The notes under the pieces: model-generated
The model's database searches: none
The model's input: the letters and a program-made list of their open reading frames with translations, nothing else
Told to the model about the DNA's origin: nothing
Origin: an uncultured Corynebacterium sp.
GTDB taxonomy: Bacteria; Actinomycetota; Actinomycetes; Mycobacteriales; Mycobacteriaceae
NCBI RefSeq assembly: GCF_946222835.1
Contig: NZ_CAMIHD010000010.1
Span: forward strand, 24,672 to 88,671
Direction of reading: 5' to 3'
DNA: 64,000 nt
Position numbers and translations under genes: made by a program
Part shown: positions 33,211-41,092 of the stretch, piece after piece
How the letters are laid out: each line of letters starts with the position of its first letter
Numbering within the stretch: the stretch's first letter is position 1

Positions 33211-34134
33211 ATGAGCACGACAAACTTTAGGGCTAAACACACACCAGCCATAAAAGTATCCGGAGTCAGTAAAACTTTCGCAACGAAGGGCTCAGAGCCG
33301 ATACATGCGCTAAGCGAGGTTTCATTTAGCATCTCCCAAGGCGAGATCGTAGGGCTCCTAGGCACCAATGGTGCAGGAAAAACTACCCTCTTTGACCTCA
33401 TCTTAGGGCTCACCACCCCCACCGCAGGTAACATTTCCGTGCTTGGCCGTACCCCACGGGCCGCCGTCCAAGGCTCAGAAATCGGTGCCGTACTGCAAAC
33501 CGGCGGCCTCCTACCCGAGCTCACAGTCCTTGACACCCTGCAGATGATTTCCTCTACCTTTCCGCGTCCCCTGCCAGTCGGGGATATAGCCGCACAAGCC
33601 GACCTCACACGAATCCTTCACCGAAAGGTGGGCAAATGTTCTGGCGGCGAACAACAGCGTGTACGCTTCGCCCTCGCGCTTTTAGGCAATCCCCACGTCC
33701 TTTTGCTCGATGAGCCTACTGCAGGAATGGATGCTAATGCTCGCCACGAGTTCTGGACCACCATGCGCCGCCAGGCAGAGATGGGAAGAACTATTGTCTT
33801 TGCCACCCACTATCTGGAGGAGGCGGATAACTTTGCGCAAAGGATTATTCTCCTCCATGAAGGAAAATTACGCGCGGATGCAAGCGCACGGGATATGCGC
33901 GAGCAGTCAGCCCAGCGTGTTGTCGAGGCGAGATTCGCAGGCCCAGTCCCCTCTACAGACGAGCTACCGATTTCTGCCGAGATTTACCAATCCGGCGACT
34001 ACGCCCGCATGGTAACCAGTGACTCTGATGCGCTTGCAAGATACCTCCTTAACCACACCTCGGCGCGCGACATCACAATTCGGAACCGCTCCTTAGAGGA
34101 CGCATTTTTAGCGATGACTGCGCCCCAACCTTAA
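33211..34134 (+). CDS. ABC transporter ATP-binding protein (DrrA/CcmA-like exporter)
   Basis: A 307-residue ATPase with Walker A GTNGAGKTT (residues 51-59), Q-loop in VLQTGGLLPE, signature CSGGEQQR (143-150), Walker B LLLDEPTAGMD (165-175) and H-loop in FATHYLEEAD. The C-terminal domain is of the DrrA type, typical of drug, antibiotic-peptide or lipid exporters. It forms a unit with the permease at 34174 and the two-component genes that follow. The export substrate is unknown; the linked sensor suggests it responds to membrane or envelope stress. Confidence 0.9.
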   Translation: MSTTNFRAKHTPAIKVSGVSKTFATKGSEPIHALSEVSFSISQGEIVGLLGTNGAGKTTLFDLILGLTTPTAGNISVLGRTPRAAVQGSEIGAVLQTGGLLPELTVLDTLQMISSTFPRPLPVGDIAAQADLTRILHRKVGKCSGGEQQRVRFALALLGNPHVLLLDEPTAGMDANARHEFWTTMRRQAEMGRTIVFATHYLEEADNFAQRIILLHEGKLRADASARDMREQSAQRVVEARFAGPVPSTDELPISAEIYQSGDYARMVTSDSDALARYLLNHTSARDITIRNRSLEDAFLAMTAPQP

Positions 34135-34173
34135 CCAGCCACTTCCAGTAAACCTTTACACAAGGAATCTCCC

Positions 34174-34965
34174 ATGACGATTAAACCTGCAACCACCACT
34201 GCACGAACCCTGCGGTTTGCTGCCCATAACCTGCTGCGCCTGCGTCGAAACCTTACCCCGATATTTTTCAGCACCATTTTGCCGGTGTTTTTCTATCTCC
34301 TCTTTGGCGCCATGATGGACTTTGGCGATACCCCCTTTAAAGGAGGTAATTATGCTGCCTTAGAAATGATCAGCATGGCACTCTACGGCGGCGTCGCTGG
34401 TTCCGTTGCAGCCGCTGGCTCTGCCGTCACCGATGCCAAGACTGGGTGGGCACGCCAACTAGCGCTTACTCCATTACGCTCACGCCAGCTGCTGTGGGCA
34501 AACCTCATATCCATCGGCTTTCAAGCCCTGCTACCCATTACGGCAGTATATTTGACTGGCGCCGCTACGCATGCGGAAATGCGGCCACACCAGTGGATCT
34601 TAAGCTTCATTTCCTGCCTCCTAGTTTCCATTCCCTTGGGCTTTTATGGCTTGGTGTGGGCAATGGCGTTGCCCACCGACAACTCCGTCGCAATCGCCTC
34701 GACGTCTGTTGTTCTTTTTCTTTTCGCGGCGAATGTGTTCACACCGCTGACCAAGCCGCTAATGGAGTGGGGCCGCTTCACTCCCCTTTTCGGTCCAGTT
34801 GTACTAGCCCAGTGGCCGCTGGCAGAAGGAAGCCAGTTCCTCAACGGGGATGAAGGCACGATTACGCACCCGTTGTGGATGGCGTGGCTAAGCTTCGCGG
34901 TATGGACGACAATCTTCCTGACCGCGTGCCTCCTGCTACGCTCCCGCGACAAAGCTCGGCGCTGA
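34174..34965 (+). CDS. ABC-2 type permease
   Basis: A 263-residue membrane subunit with six predicted helices. The layout (helix at about 25-45, EMISMALYGGVAGSVAAAGSAV, GWARQLALTPLRSRQLL, then three helices and a last one at 240-258) is the ABC-2 pattern of DrrB-like exporters. It starts 39 bases after the ATPase and overlaps the sensor-kinase start as TGATG, so the four genes appear to be one operon. Confidence 0.88.
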   Translation: MTIKPATTTARTLRFAAHNLLRLRRNLTPIFFSTILPVFFYLLFGAMMDFGDTPFKGGNYAALEMISMALYGGVAGSVAAAGSAVTDAKTGWARQLALTPLRSRQLLWANLISIGFQALLPITAVYLTGAATHAEMRPHQWILSFISCLLVSIPLGFYGLVWAMALPTDNSVAIASTSVVLFLFAANVFTPLTKPLMEWGRFTPLFGPVVLAQWPLAEGSQFLNGDEGTITHPLWMAWLSFAVWTTIFLTACLLLRSRDKARR

Positions 34966-36110
34966 TGTCATCTCTCCGAGAACCATTCCGCGGTTTCAGC
35001 CTCAAAAGTGCGCTTTTTGCCAGTGTGTGGTTAGTCTTTCTCATTCCCGGACTGGGGATCACTTTTGCCGCGCCGGGGATGACCCTTACTAATCAAATCG
35101 GGGCCCTTTCGTGCGCTCTAGTGTTCGGTCTTGTCTATTTCTTCGCTTTCGGCGCTGGAGGCTACTACCCCCGCGGATGGCGGGTAGAGCAGCGAATCGG
35201 GCTGTATTGGTTTGCACTTGCAGCCATCGCGGTATTGTCGACTGTCTTCTTCGGGATCATTGCCGTCATTTTTGCGCCGTACTTGGCGGCATTGCTCGGA
35301 TTTAACCTTCCTTGGCGCCACAGCTTAGGGTTCACCCTTCTTACAGGGGCTGTGGTGGCTGCTGCCACTTGGTACCTTACGCCCAAAAATATCGGCTGGG
35401 TCCTCATCGTCCTTTTCGCTTGGCCAGTATTTTTAGTGCTGCTCGGCACCTTTTCCCAGCGTCAAGATGGTCGCGCAGAGCTAGAACGCCGATTGGAGCT
35501 GGCACGCCAGCGCGAGGATATTGCTACCGATGTTCACGATCTCTTGGGGCACTCTCTTACCGTGATTAATCTTAAGTCCGAGCTGGCGCGCCGGCTAATA
35601 GATACGGATCCACAGCGGGCAAGGCAGGAACTGCAAGAGGTAAGTGAGCTTTCTCGCCGAGGTCTGGCGGAAGTCCGCTCCACAGTGACTCGGATGCGCA
35701 TGCCCACCTTTGAAGGCGAAATCCACGCCGCTCGGAGGGCCCTCGAAACCGCGGGTATTGCACCCTATTTGCCTTCGGCTACCAAGGCCACTGGTCTTTA
35801 TGACGCCGAATTTTCCTGGGCTCTGCGCGAATTGACCACCAACGTGGTCCGGCACTCCGGTGCCACCCACTGCTGGGTCCAAGTGACAGACCACCAACTG
35901 CAGGTAGCAGACGATGGCTGCGGATTCGGTGCAGAAGAAAGCCTGTTCCGTCCCCAAGGAGGGCTTAGTGGTCTGCACAAACGCGTGACAAAGGCTGGCG
36001 GGCAGCTGCTTTTTGCGCGCCGCAATGACTGCACGCTCGCCTTGGTTACTATGGATGGAGACAACGACTTTCTTCCTCTTAGCACCGACGGAGGTGTAGG
36101 CGATGCCTGA
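34965..36110 (+). CDS. NarL-family sensor histidine kinase (DesK-like)
   Basis: A 381-residue kinase starting at ATG 34965 in the overlap with the permease stop. Residues 1-160 hold about five membrane helices with almost no external loop, like intramembrane-sensing kinases such as DesK and LiaS. A coiled segment (AELERRLELARQREDIATD) leads to the phosphorylated His191 in DVHDLLGHSLTVI. The ATPase part has TTNVVRHSGATHC (N box) and VADDGCGFG (G1). The design and linkage to an ABC exporter suggest sensing of membrane state or of the exported compound. Confidence 0.92.
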   Translation: MSSLREPFRGFSLKSALFASVWLVFLIPGLGITFAAPGMTLTNQIGALSCALVFGLVYFFAFGAGGYYPRGWRVEQRIGLYWFALAAIAVLSTVFFGIIAVIFAPYLAALLGFNLPWRHSLGFTLLTGAVVAAATWYLTPKNIGWVLIVLFAWPVFLVLLGTFSQRQDGRAELERRLELARQREDIATDVHDLLGHSLTVINLKSELARRLIDTDPQRARQELQEVSELSRRGLAEVRSTVTRMRMPTFEGEIHAARRALETAGIAPYLPSATKATGLYDAEFSWALRELTTNVVRHSGATHCWVQVTDHQLQVADDGCGFGAEESLFRPQGGLSGLHKRVTKAGGQLLFARRNDCTLALVTMDGDNDFLPLSTDGGVGDA

Positions 36111-36711
36111 AACCATTCGAGTTCTCATTGCTGAGGATCAATCATTGGTGCGAGGGGCGCTAGTTGCTCTCTTGGAAACAGAGCCAGACATTAGCGTTGT
36201 AGCACAGTGCGCAACGGGTGTGGAGGTTGCGGGGCTCGTCGCCAAGCATAGCGTCGATGTTGCTCTGCTGGATATTGAAATGCCCGGCAAGAATGGGCTA
36301 GATGCCGCCGCTGAGCTGCAAGGCACGGGCTGCCGCAGCCTCATAGTCACTACCTTCGGCCGCGGTGGCTACGTGAAACGGGCGCTGGAGACCGGGGTTT
36401 CCGGGTTCGTAGTCAAAGATACCCCGCCAGAAAAACTAGCCGAAGACATTCGGCGGGTGCACTCCGGGCTTAAGGTCATTGACCCAGCACTCGCCCAAGA
36501 GACCATTTTCATTCGGGAAAATCCACTGAACGCACGCGAACAGGAAGTCGCACTTCTCGCCTTGAAAGGTAGCAGCACTCACCAGATCGCCCGCAAGATC
36601 CACCTGAGCAATGGCACGGTACGCAATATTGTATCTTCGCTCATCGCTAAAACCGCGGCTGAAAATCGCTTTGAGGCAGCAACTATTGCGCAAGCACAAG
36701 GCTGGCTTTAA
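36103..36711 (+). CDS. NarL/LuxR-type response regulator
   Basis: A 202-residue partner of the kinase, overlapping its 3' end by eight bases. The receiver domain (1-120) has the acidic pair ED at 11-12, phosphoacceptor Asp57 in ALLDIEMPG, and Lys in FVVKDTPPE. The LuxR helix-turn-helix domain (140-200) reads NAREQEVALLALKGSSTHQIARKIHLSNGTVRNIVSSL. It probably controls the ABC-transporter operon through the palindromic site at 33138-33167. Confidence 0.93.
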   Translation: MPETIRVLIAEDQSLVRGALVALLETEPDISVVAQCATGVEVAGLVAKHSVDVALLDIEMPGKNGLDAAAELQGTGCRSLIVTTFGRGGYVKRALETGVSGFVVKDTPPEKLAEDIRRVHSGLKVIDPALAQETIFIRENPLNAREQEVALLALKGSSTHQIARKIHLSNGTVRNIVSSLIAKTAAENRFEAATIAQAQGWL

Positions 36712-36757
36712 TAAAACGCGGCCCCAGTGCTGAAATCCCCCTGTTGCTTGTATATAC

Positions 36758-38140
36758 CTAATCGGGCCTTTTTAGCTCGAGCACATTGACCATGCCCTGA
36801 AGGATTATATCCATCACCTTAGAAGCTAGGTCAAAGTAAAAATTGGCCGAGTGATAGCGCAACGCCCCTACGGTACTTAGCTGCGAAAGGCCGTGGATGG
36901 AAGCCCACAAAGCTGCAATCTGGGTGAAAAGAATCCACGGCGAACGCGGCCCATTCGACTCAGAAATGGCATCGCGCACCAAATTCATGATTAAGGTAAA
37001 TGCCTTGCCCATATCAAATGGTTGCTCAGTATCGCCGGTCTCGTCGAAAGAAACGGGGACGATCGAGCGGCTAGAGACCTCAATGAGGGCAACAAACCCA
37101 ATGGGATCCTCGAGCGCATACTCCAGGTATCCAAAGCCGGTTGCCTTGATATAAGCAAGTCCGTGAGAGCCTTCAGGCAGAACCTGATTTTGGCGCATGA
37201 TCGCCAGCGTATTAGCTTCATCCAAGGATTCTTCCAAAGCACGCAACAGGTGAGAATCGCCGTCAAAGAGATGCTCGGCATCTGCCAGATCTACGCCCGC
37301 CCGTGCAGCTGCTGAGCCCAAATGTAAGTTAGGAAGCCCGCTGTAGACGATTTCTTCCGCCGCCCCTCGGAAAATGGCTGCGCGCTTTTCCTCCGCCGTG
37401 GACTTTGGCATGTCCTTTGCAGCAGTAGTAAACGGGACCGGTGGTTCCCCAGAAAGCGCCTCTGGTTCGAAGGGGGCTATCTGCCCGTCGCGCAAGCAAA
37501 TTTCCAAGCCGGAAAACAACGTCTCAAGACAAGCATTAAAGGTCTGCTTCTTCGCCGTCGGCGAAAGGTGTCGCATAATTCCAAACGTGGCCAAGTGGGT
37601 AATTCCCTGCAGCTCACACAAGAAAGAGAGCGACTGGATAACTACCAGCCGGTGCTTAAACTCGCCCCGTGCGGCAACTGCCGCATCCCGCATGTGCTCA
37701 AGCACCCAGCGGAAGATGGGAGGAAATGCGTCGAAGCTTTCCGCCTGCTCAATGCCGTCTTCAAAGTTGGGAAAGCTCGTCGCCGTCTGACAGTTATTAT
37801 AAGCAGCGAAATAGGTCGGGTTTTCAATAGCTAAGTCAAAGTAAACCTTGGCTACTTCACGAAGTTTCTCAATAGCCGCAGCACCATCCGGCAACCTATC
37901 TAGTGCCTTAAACGCTGCCACTCGGATACGTTCATCCAGGAATCGGCTGGTTTGAATATATAGGTCGTGGTCGTCTTCAAAAAAGGACTTAGCTTCATCG
38001 ACTGGCACATCGATTTGTTCCGCGACAGCACAAACCTGTAAAGCGTCGCGCCCACCCTTAGCCAGGATACGAGCACTTTGCTCCAGCAAGCGTTGCTTAG
38101 CGGAGCCCGCGTGGGAGACGGTGCCTTCAAGATTGTTCAC
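36758..38140 (-). CDS. Tandem TetR-like regulator with two repeated units
   Basis: A protein of about 460 residues from GTG 38140 (VNNLEGTVSHAGSAKQ); the frame extends to a TTG at 38212 with less credible sequence. It consists of two TetR-like units in a row. Matching pairs are AKQRLLEQSARILAKGG and EKRAAIFRGAAEEIVYSG, YFDLAIENPTYFAAY and YLEYALEDPIGFVAL, and LQGITHLATFGIMRHL and IHGLSQLSTVGALRYH. The helix-turn-helix of both units is weakly conserved. A single chain with two TetR folds could bind an asymmetric site as a pseudo-dimer. Target and ligand are unknown. Confidence 0.75.
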   Translation of the reverse strand: MNNLEGTVSHAGSAKQRLLEQSARILAKGGRDALQVCAVAEQIDVPVDEAKSFFEDDHDLYIQTSRFLDERIRVAAFKALDRLPDGAAAIEKLREVAKVYFDLAIENPTYFAAYNNCQTATSFPNFEDGIEQAESFDAFPPIFRWVLEHMRDAAVAARGEFKHRLVVIQSLSFLCELQGITHLATFGIMRHLSPTAKKQTFNACLETLFSGLEICLRDGQIAPFEPEALSGEPPVPFTTAAKDMPKSTAEEKRAAIFRGAAEEIVYSGLPNLHLGSAAARAGVDLADAEHLFDGDSHLLRALEESLDEANTLAIMRQNQVLPEGSHGLAYIKATGFGYLEYALEDPIGFVALIEVSSRSIVPVSFDETGDTEQPFDMGKAFTLIMNLVRDAISESNGPRSPWILFTQIAALWASIHGLSQLSTVGALRYHSANFYFDLASKVMDIILQGMVNVLELKRPD

Positions 38141-38270
38141 GCAAATAATCCTAGCGATTTCCTGCAAAAATTCAGCCCGATTCGCCCATTTTATAGTGCA
38201 ATTCACCCACAAAAAGGTGACATCACTGGCATAGACCTATTGCAGATGGCTGCGTTCAAGCCCGATACAA

Positions 38271-38305
38271 TTTTGGCCCCCACCCTGACGGATTGGGGGC
38301 CAAAA
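38271..38305. terminator. Hairpin downstream of the small Rv0909-like gene
   Basis: TTTTGGCCCCC at 38271-38281 pairs exactly with GGGGGCCAAAA at 38295-38305. Both ends are A/T-rich, so it can act on either strand. Confidence 0.75.
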
Positions 38306-38316
38306 TAAAAACTAAC

Positions 38317-38341
38317 TGTTCACCCGTCTAGCGGGTGAACA
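38317..38341 (-). terminator. Second hairpin next to the Rv0909-like gene
   Basis: TGTTCACCCG at 38317-38326 pairs with CGGGTGAACA at 38332-38341. On the minus strand it is followed by GTTAGTTTTTATTTT, which suits termination of the gene ending at 38346. Confidence 0.85.
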
Positions 38342-38345
38342 CTAT

Positions 38346-38519
38346 TTACTCGTTGCCGAGCTTGCCATCAGCAGCGTCGCGAGCCTTGTCGATCTGGTCT
38401 CCCTTGTCCTCGCCCAGCTTGCCCTTAGCTGCGTCAGCTGCCTTGTCCAAGCCCTTATCGGTGATCTCTTCGCCCTTGTCGGAGTTCAGTGCATCCTTGG
38501 CCTTATCGAAGATACCCAT
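38346..38519 (-). CDS. Small Rv0909/MT0933-like protein (57 residues)
   Basis: An ATG-started frame encodes MGIFDKAKDALNSDKGEEI and so on, a Lys/Asp/Ala/Gly-rich helical protein with repeats of the type DKG...DKAADAAKGKLGEDKGDQIDKARDAADGK. This pattern is that of the MT0933-like family, often called putative antitoxins (Rv0909) of type II systems, although many corynebacterial copies have no toxin neighbour. No toxin is seen on either side. A GAAAGGATAACC stretch lies just upstream as ribosome site. It is clearly a gene, with two hairpins after it; the antitoxin label is doubtful. Confidence 0.85.
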   Translation of the reverse strand: MGIFDKAKDALNSDKGEEITDKGLDKAADAAKGKLGEDKGDQIDKARDAADGKLGNE

Positions 38520-38563
38520 GTGGTTATCCTTTCTTCTAGTTCTAGCTTTATCTAAGTATTGCC

Positions 38564-38704
38564 GTGTCCGGCAACACCACCCAACGTACCGATACTTCTA
38601 GCTCCATGCCACCAAATCGAGCGATTGAGTCACTAGACCAAATATTCCTTCCGCTAAACCCGAAACAATTCCGCTCTGTAGCGGAGTTCTTCTCAGAAGC
38701 ATAA
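38564..38704 (+). CDS. Possible 46-residue ORF of unknown function
   Basis: A GTG-started frame reads VSGNTTQRTDTSSSMPPNRA, followed by IESLDQIFLPLNPKQFRSVA and EFFSEA. The second half looks like natural protein sequence; a shorter form from ATG 38606 is possible. No ribosome site is obvious and the start lies in the promoter region of the divergent small gene. It may be a remnant of a larger protein. Confidence 0.25.
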   Translation: MSGNTTQRTDTSSSMPPNRAIESLDQIFLPLNPKQFRSVAEFFSEA

Positions 38705-38876
38705 ATGGAGGCCCCACAGCCTGACGACCATATAAGGCCACCGGCTTAGCCGCACTCCAAAGCCCCAAACTACTAGGCAGCGGCGGCATTTTAGCTAAAG
38801 CAGACTGTCCTAATTCTTGCGAATGCTAGCGTTAGACGATATTGACGTTTCCCCCTCCTGACAAAGGCATTGCACC
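38705..38876. other. Non-coding part of the intergenic region before the methyltransferase
   Basis: I see no gene here. Together with 38520-38704 it makes a 357-base gap. A short hairpin TCCGCT-CTG-AGCGGA-like element lies just upstream near 38670. A promoter for the methyltransferase gene must lie here but I cannot point to it. Confidence 0.4.
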
Positions 38877-40136
38877 ATGGCTACCGCTAACCCACCACAC
38901 CCACCACATCCGGAAACAGGCGGGGATTTTTTTGGCTTAGTTTGGCCAGGCAAAGACGCAGCCCGAGAAGCCGCACATACGCCCTTAACACGGAATTTCC
39001 CACCCGATTACGCGCTCAGTACACCGGGTGACTCCCTCAATAGGATTTTTGCTGCAGATAATCTTCCAGTTTTGCAAGAGCTAGCCGCCCGCCGGGAAGT
39101 CTTCGACGTCATATATATCGATCCCCCTTATAACACGGGCAAAGACTTCGTCTACCGCGATAACTATCGTTTACGTCGCCAGATGCGTTCAGGAAGTTAT
39201 GCGGAATGGCACTCGGAATGGCTTTCGATGATGCTCCCCCGGTTGATTTTGGCTCGTGAAGTACTGTCCCCTGAGGGGTTCATCTTCGTCTCCATTGGCG
39301 AAGATGAAGTAGCTAATACCCGCAAAGTTCTCGACGAGGTTTTTGGCGAGGGCTGTTTTGCTGGCCAACTAATCTGGAAAAAGGCCGGTACAGGCAAGAA
39401 TGATTCAAAATACGCCGTGGTAGAACACGAATACATTCTGTGCTACGCCCGTACCCCGGACAACTCCGGTTTCAATGTCGACCCCCAAGGCTATACCACG
39501 ACTAAATATAACCATGAGGATGACAAGGGAAAATACTCCTTGGTACGCCTAGATTCTAAGACCCTTGGGTACCTTCCCTCTCTTGACTTCCCCATCGCTG
39601 GTCCCGATGGTAAGGAATATTGGCCGGACCAGCCGGCAGGAAAGGAGAAAGTCGCCCGCTGGCGTTGGAGCCGAGGCAAAGTTGAGGAGCACTACGAAAA
39701 GCTTGTCTTTCGTCGCGGATTTGTCTACACCAAGAATTACCAGAAGGCGGATGCACGCCCGCGCTCGATCTTGGATGGAGAACGCTTTGGGGTCACTCGC
39801 ACTGGGCGGCGTGATGCTGAGGAGATAATGGGCCTCGAGGGCGTTTTTGACTTTCCCAAGCCAGTGCGCCTGATTAAGCACCTCATTTCCATTGCGGGTG
39901 GAAAGAATGCTCGTATCTTAGACTTTTTTGCTGGTTCCGGTACCACAGCCCAGGCGGTGGTGGAGCTTAATAAAGAAGACGGAGGGGCCCGGTCATTCCA
40001 CCTAGTGCAGATTCCGGAACCTACCTCCCCAACTAGCGCGGCTCGCCAGGCGGGATTTTCTACAGTTGCAGATATCTGCATTGAAAGAGTGCGCAAGGTT
40101 CCCGGCGCTACCTTTGAGGTCTATAGGCAGGACTAG
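38877..40136 (+). CDS. Type III-like (Mod) DNA methyltransferase, orphan
   Basis: A 419-residue beta-class amino-methyltransferase. The catalytic motif IV, DPPYNTG in VIYIDPPYNTGKDF, lies near residue 83, and the SAM motif I, DFFAGSGTTAQAVVELN, near residue 345; this order defines the beta class. The segment between them, with LIWKKAGTGKNDSKYAVVEHEYILCYAR and YWPDQPAGKEKVARWRWSRGK, is typical of type III Mod subunits and should hold the target-recognition part. It is shorter than the usual 550-650 residues, and no Res helicase-nuclease is next to it. It probably methylates adenine, in defence, regulation or as a remnant. Confidence 0.88.
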   Translation: MATANPPHPPHPETGGDFFGLVWPGKDAAREAAHTPLTRNFPPDYALSTPGDSLNRIFAADNLPVLQELAARREVFDVIYIDPPYNTGKDFVYRDNYRLRRQMRSGSYAEWHSEWLSMMLPRLILAREVLSPEGFIFVSIGEDEVANTRKVLDEVFGEGCFAGQLIWKKAGTGKNDSKYAVVEHEYILCYARTPDNSGFNVDPQGYTTTKYNHEDDKGKYSLVRLDSKTLGYLPSLDFPIAGPDGKEYWPDQPAGKEKVARWRWSRGKVEEHYEKLVFRRGFVYTKNYQKADARPRSILDGERFGVTRTGRRDAEEIMGLEGVFDFPKPVRLIKHLISIAGGKNARILDFFAGSGTTAQAVVELNKEDGGARSFHLVQIPEPTSPTSAARQAGFSTVADICIERVRKVPGATFEVYRQD

Positions 40137-41092
40137 GTCTGAGCGGTTCCAGACGGTCGTCCTGGAATGCCGAAGAAATCTAAGACGCGATCGGTTGCGA
40201 AGAACCTACCTACCTCATTGTGCGAGTCGGCTGTACCGCCTGGCCATACGTGCGAGCCGCCGGCAATACGGATATGTTCAAGCGGTGCAGTACAACCACT
40301 CCACCTCATATCGAGCGCATTATTGACTAAGCGGGTGGTATCGACCTTCGTGGAGCAACCATTGCGTTTGCGGTCCTGTTCCAGCACGGATTCCACGGAG
40401 TAGTACTTGGTCTTGTGGCGAGTGCCTCCGTAGTAGCCCACCACAGGGTCTACGGTGCCATGCATATCCAACCGTCCTACGGGAGAGTGCGCACAGTTTT
40501 TCAGAATGTCTTCATAATAGGCGGCCGAAACGGTAGCAACGGATTTAAAGGTATCGGGCATCTGGCAAGCCAGATAGGCAGCGAATCCGCCGCCATTAGA
40601 CATGCCGGTGGCAAAAATTCGGCCATCATCTACTCGGTAAGTAGCGCGGACCGCATCAATTATTTCCCCCACAAACTTCTTATCTTCCGTTGTCGAGGTC
40701 TTGGCATATGGAGCGGGGCTCCACGCCTTTTTCTTGCCTTCTGGGAAAATCATGATGGCATCTGCGGCATCCAGGCGAGAATAACCACGGAGGTTTTCGG
40801 CAGACTGACCCCACCCGTGAAAGGCGAGGACGATAGGCCATTTTTTATCCCCAGAATAGTCTTTGGGCACACTGAGGATAAAGGAACGCCCGGAGGGCAA
40901 GTTGATCGTCCTATAAGAGCCCGGCTCTGGGCCGTTCAAAGGTGCGGAGGTAGGGATTCCTAGGTTAACGGTGTTGGTGGTCTCTGCCGCGCGCGGGGAC
41001 TCTGTTGATTCGCTAGAACACGAAGTGCCAGCAGCGGCAAGGAAACACACAGTTACCGCACCGAGCACGGCCCGAAGTGACCTCGCGTTCAT
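40133..41092 (-). CDS. Secreted lipoprotein esterase, LpqC / PHB-depolymerase family
   Basis: A 319-residue protein starting at ATG 41092, which overlaps the ABC-transporter stop as ATGA. The N-terminus is a lipoprotein signal peptide with the lipobox AAGTSC near residue 25. The mature part is an alpha/beta esterase: VLAFHGWGQSAENL (oxyanion), GMSNGGGFAAY (Ser nucleophile), DMHGTVDPVVGY (Asp) and GGSHVWPGG (His). Mycobacterial LpqC is the closest family I recall. It may hydrolyse esters outside the cell. Co-translation with an ABC exporter is unusual and may link it to the exported molecule. Confidence 0.87.
   Translation of the reverse strand: MNARSLRAVLGAVTVCFLAAAGTSCSSESTESPRAAETTNTVNLGIPTSAPLNGPEPGSYRTINLPSGRSFILSVPKDYSGDKKWPIVLAFHGWGQSAENLRGYSRLDAADAIMIFPEGKKKAWSPAPYAKTSTTEDKKFVGEIIDAVRATYRVDDGRIFATGMSNGGGFAAYLACQMPDTFKSVATVSAAYYEDILKNCAHSPVGRLDMHGTVDPVVGYYGGTRHKTKYYSVESVLEQDRKRNGCSTKVDTTRLVNNALDMRWSGCTAPLEHIRIAGGSHVWPGGTADSHNEVGRFFATDRVLDFFGIPGRPSGTAQT

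Noticed and set aside
38598..38789. 63-residue minus-strand frame between the small gene and the methyltransferase
   Set aside because: No protein-like features and it conflicts with the better plus-strand frame in the same place.
38877..40136. Complete type III restriction-modification system
   Set aside because: No helicase-nuclease (Res) gene occurs on either side.
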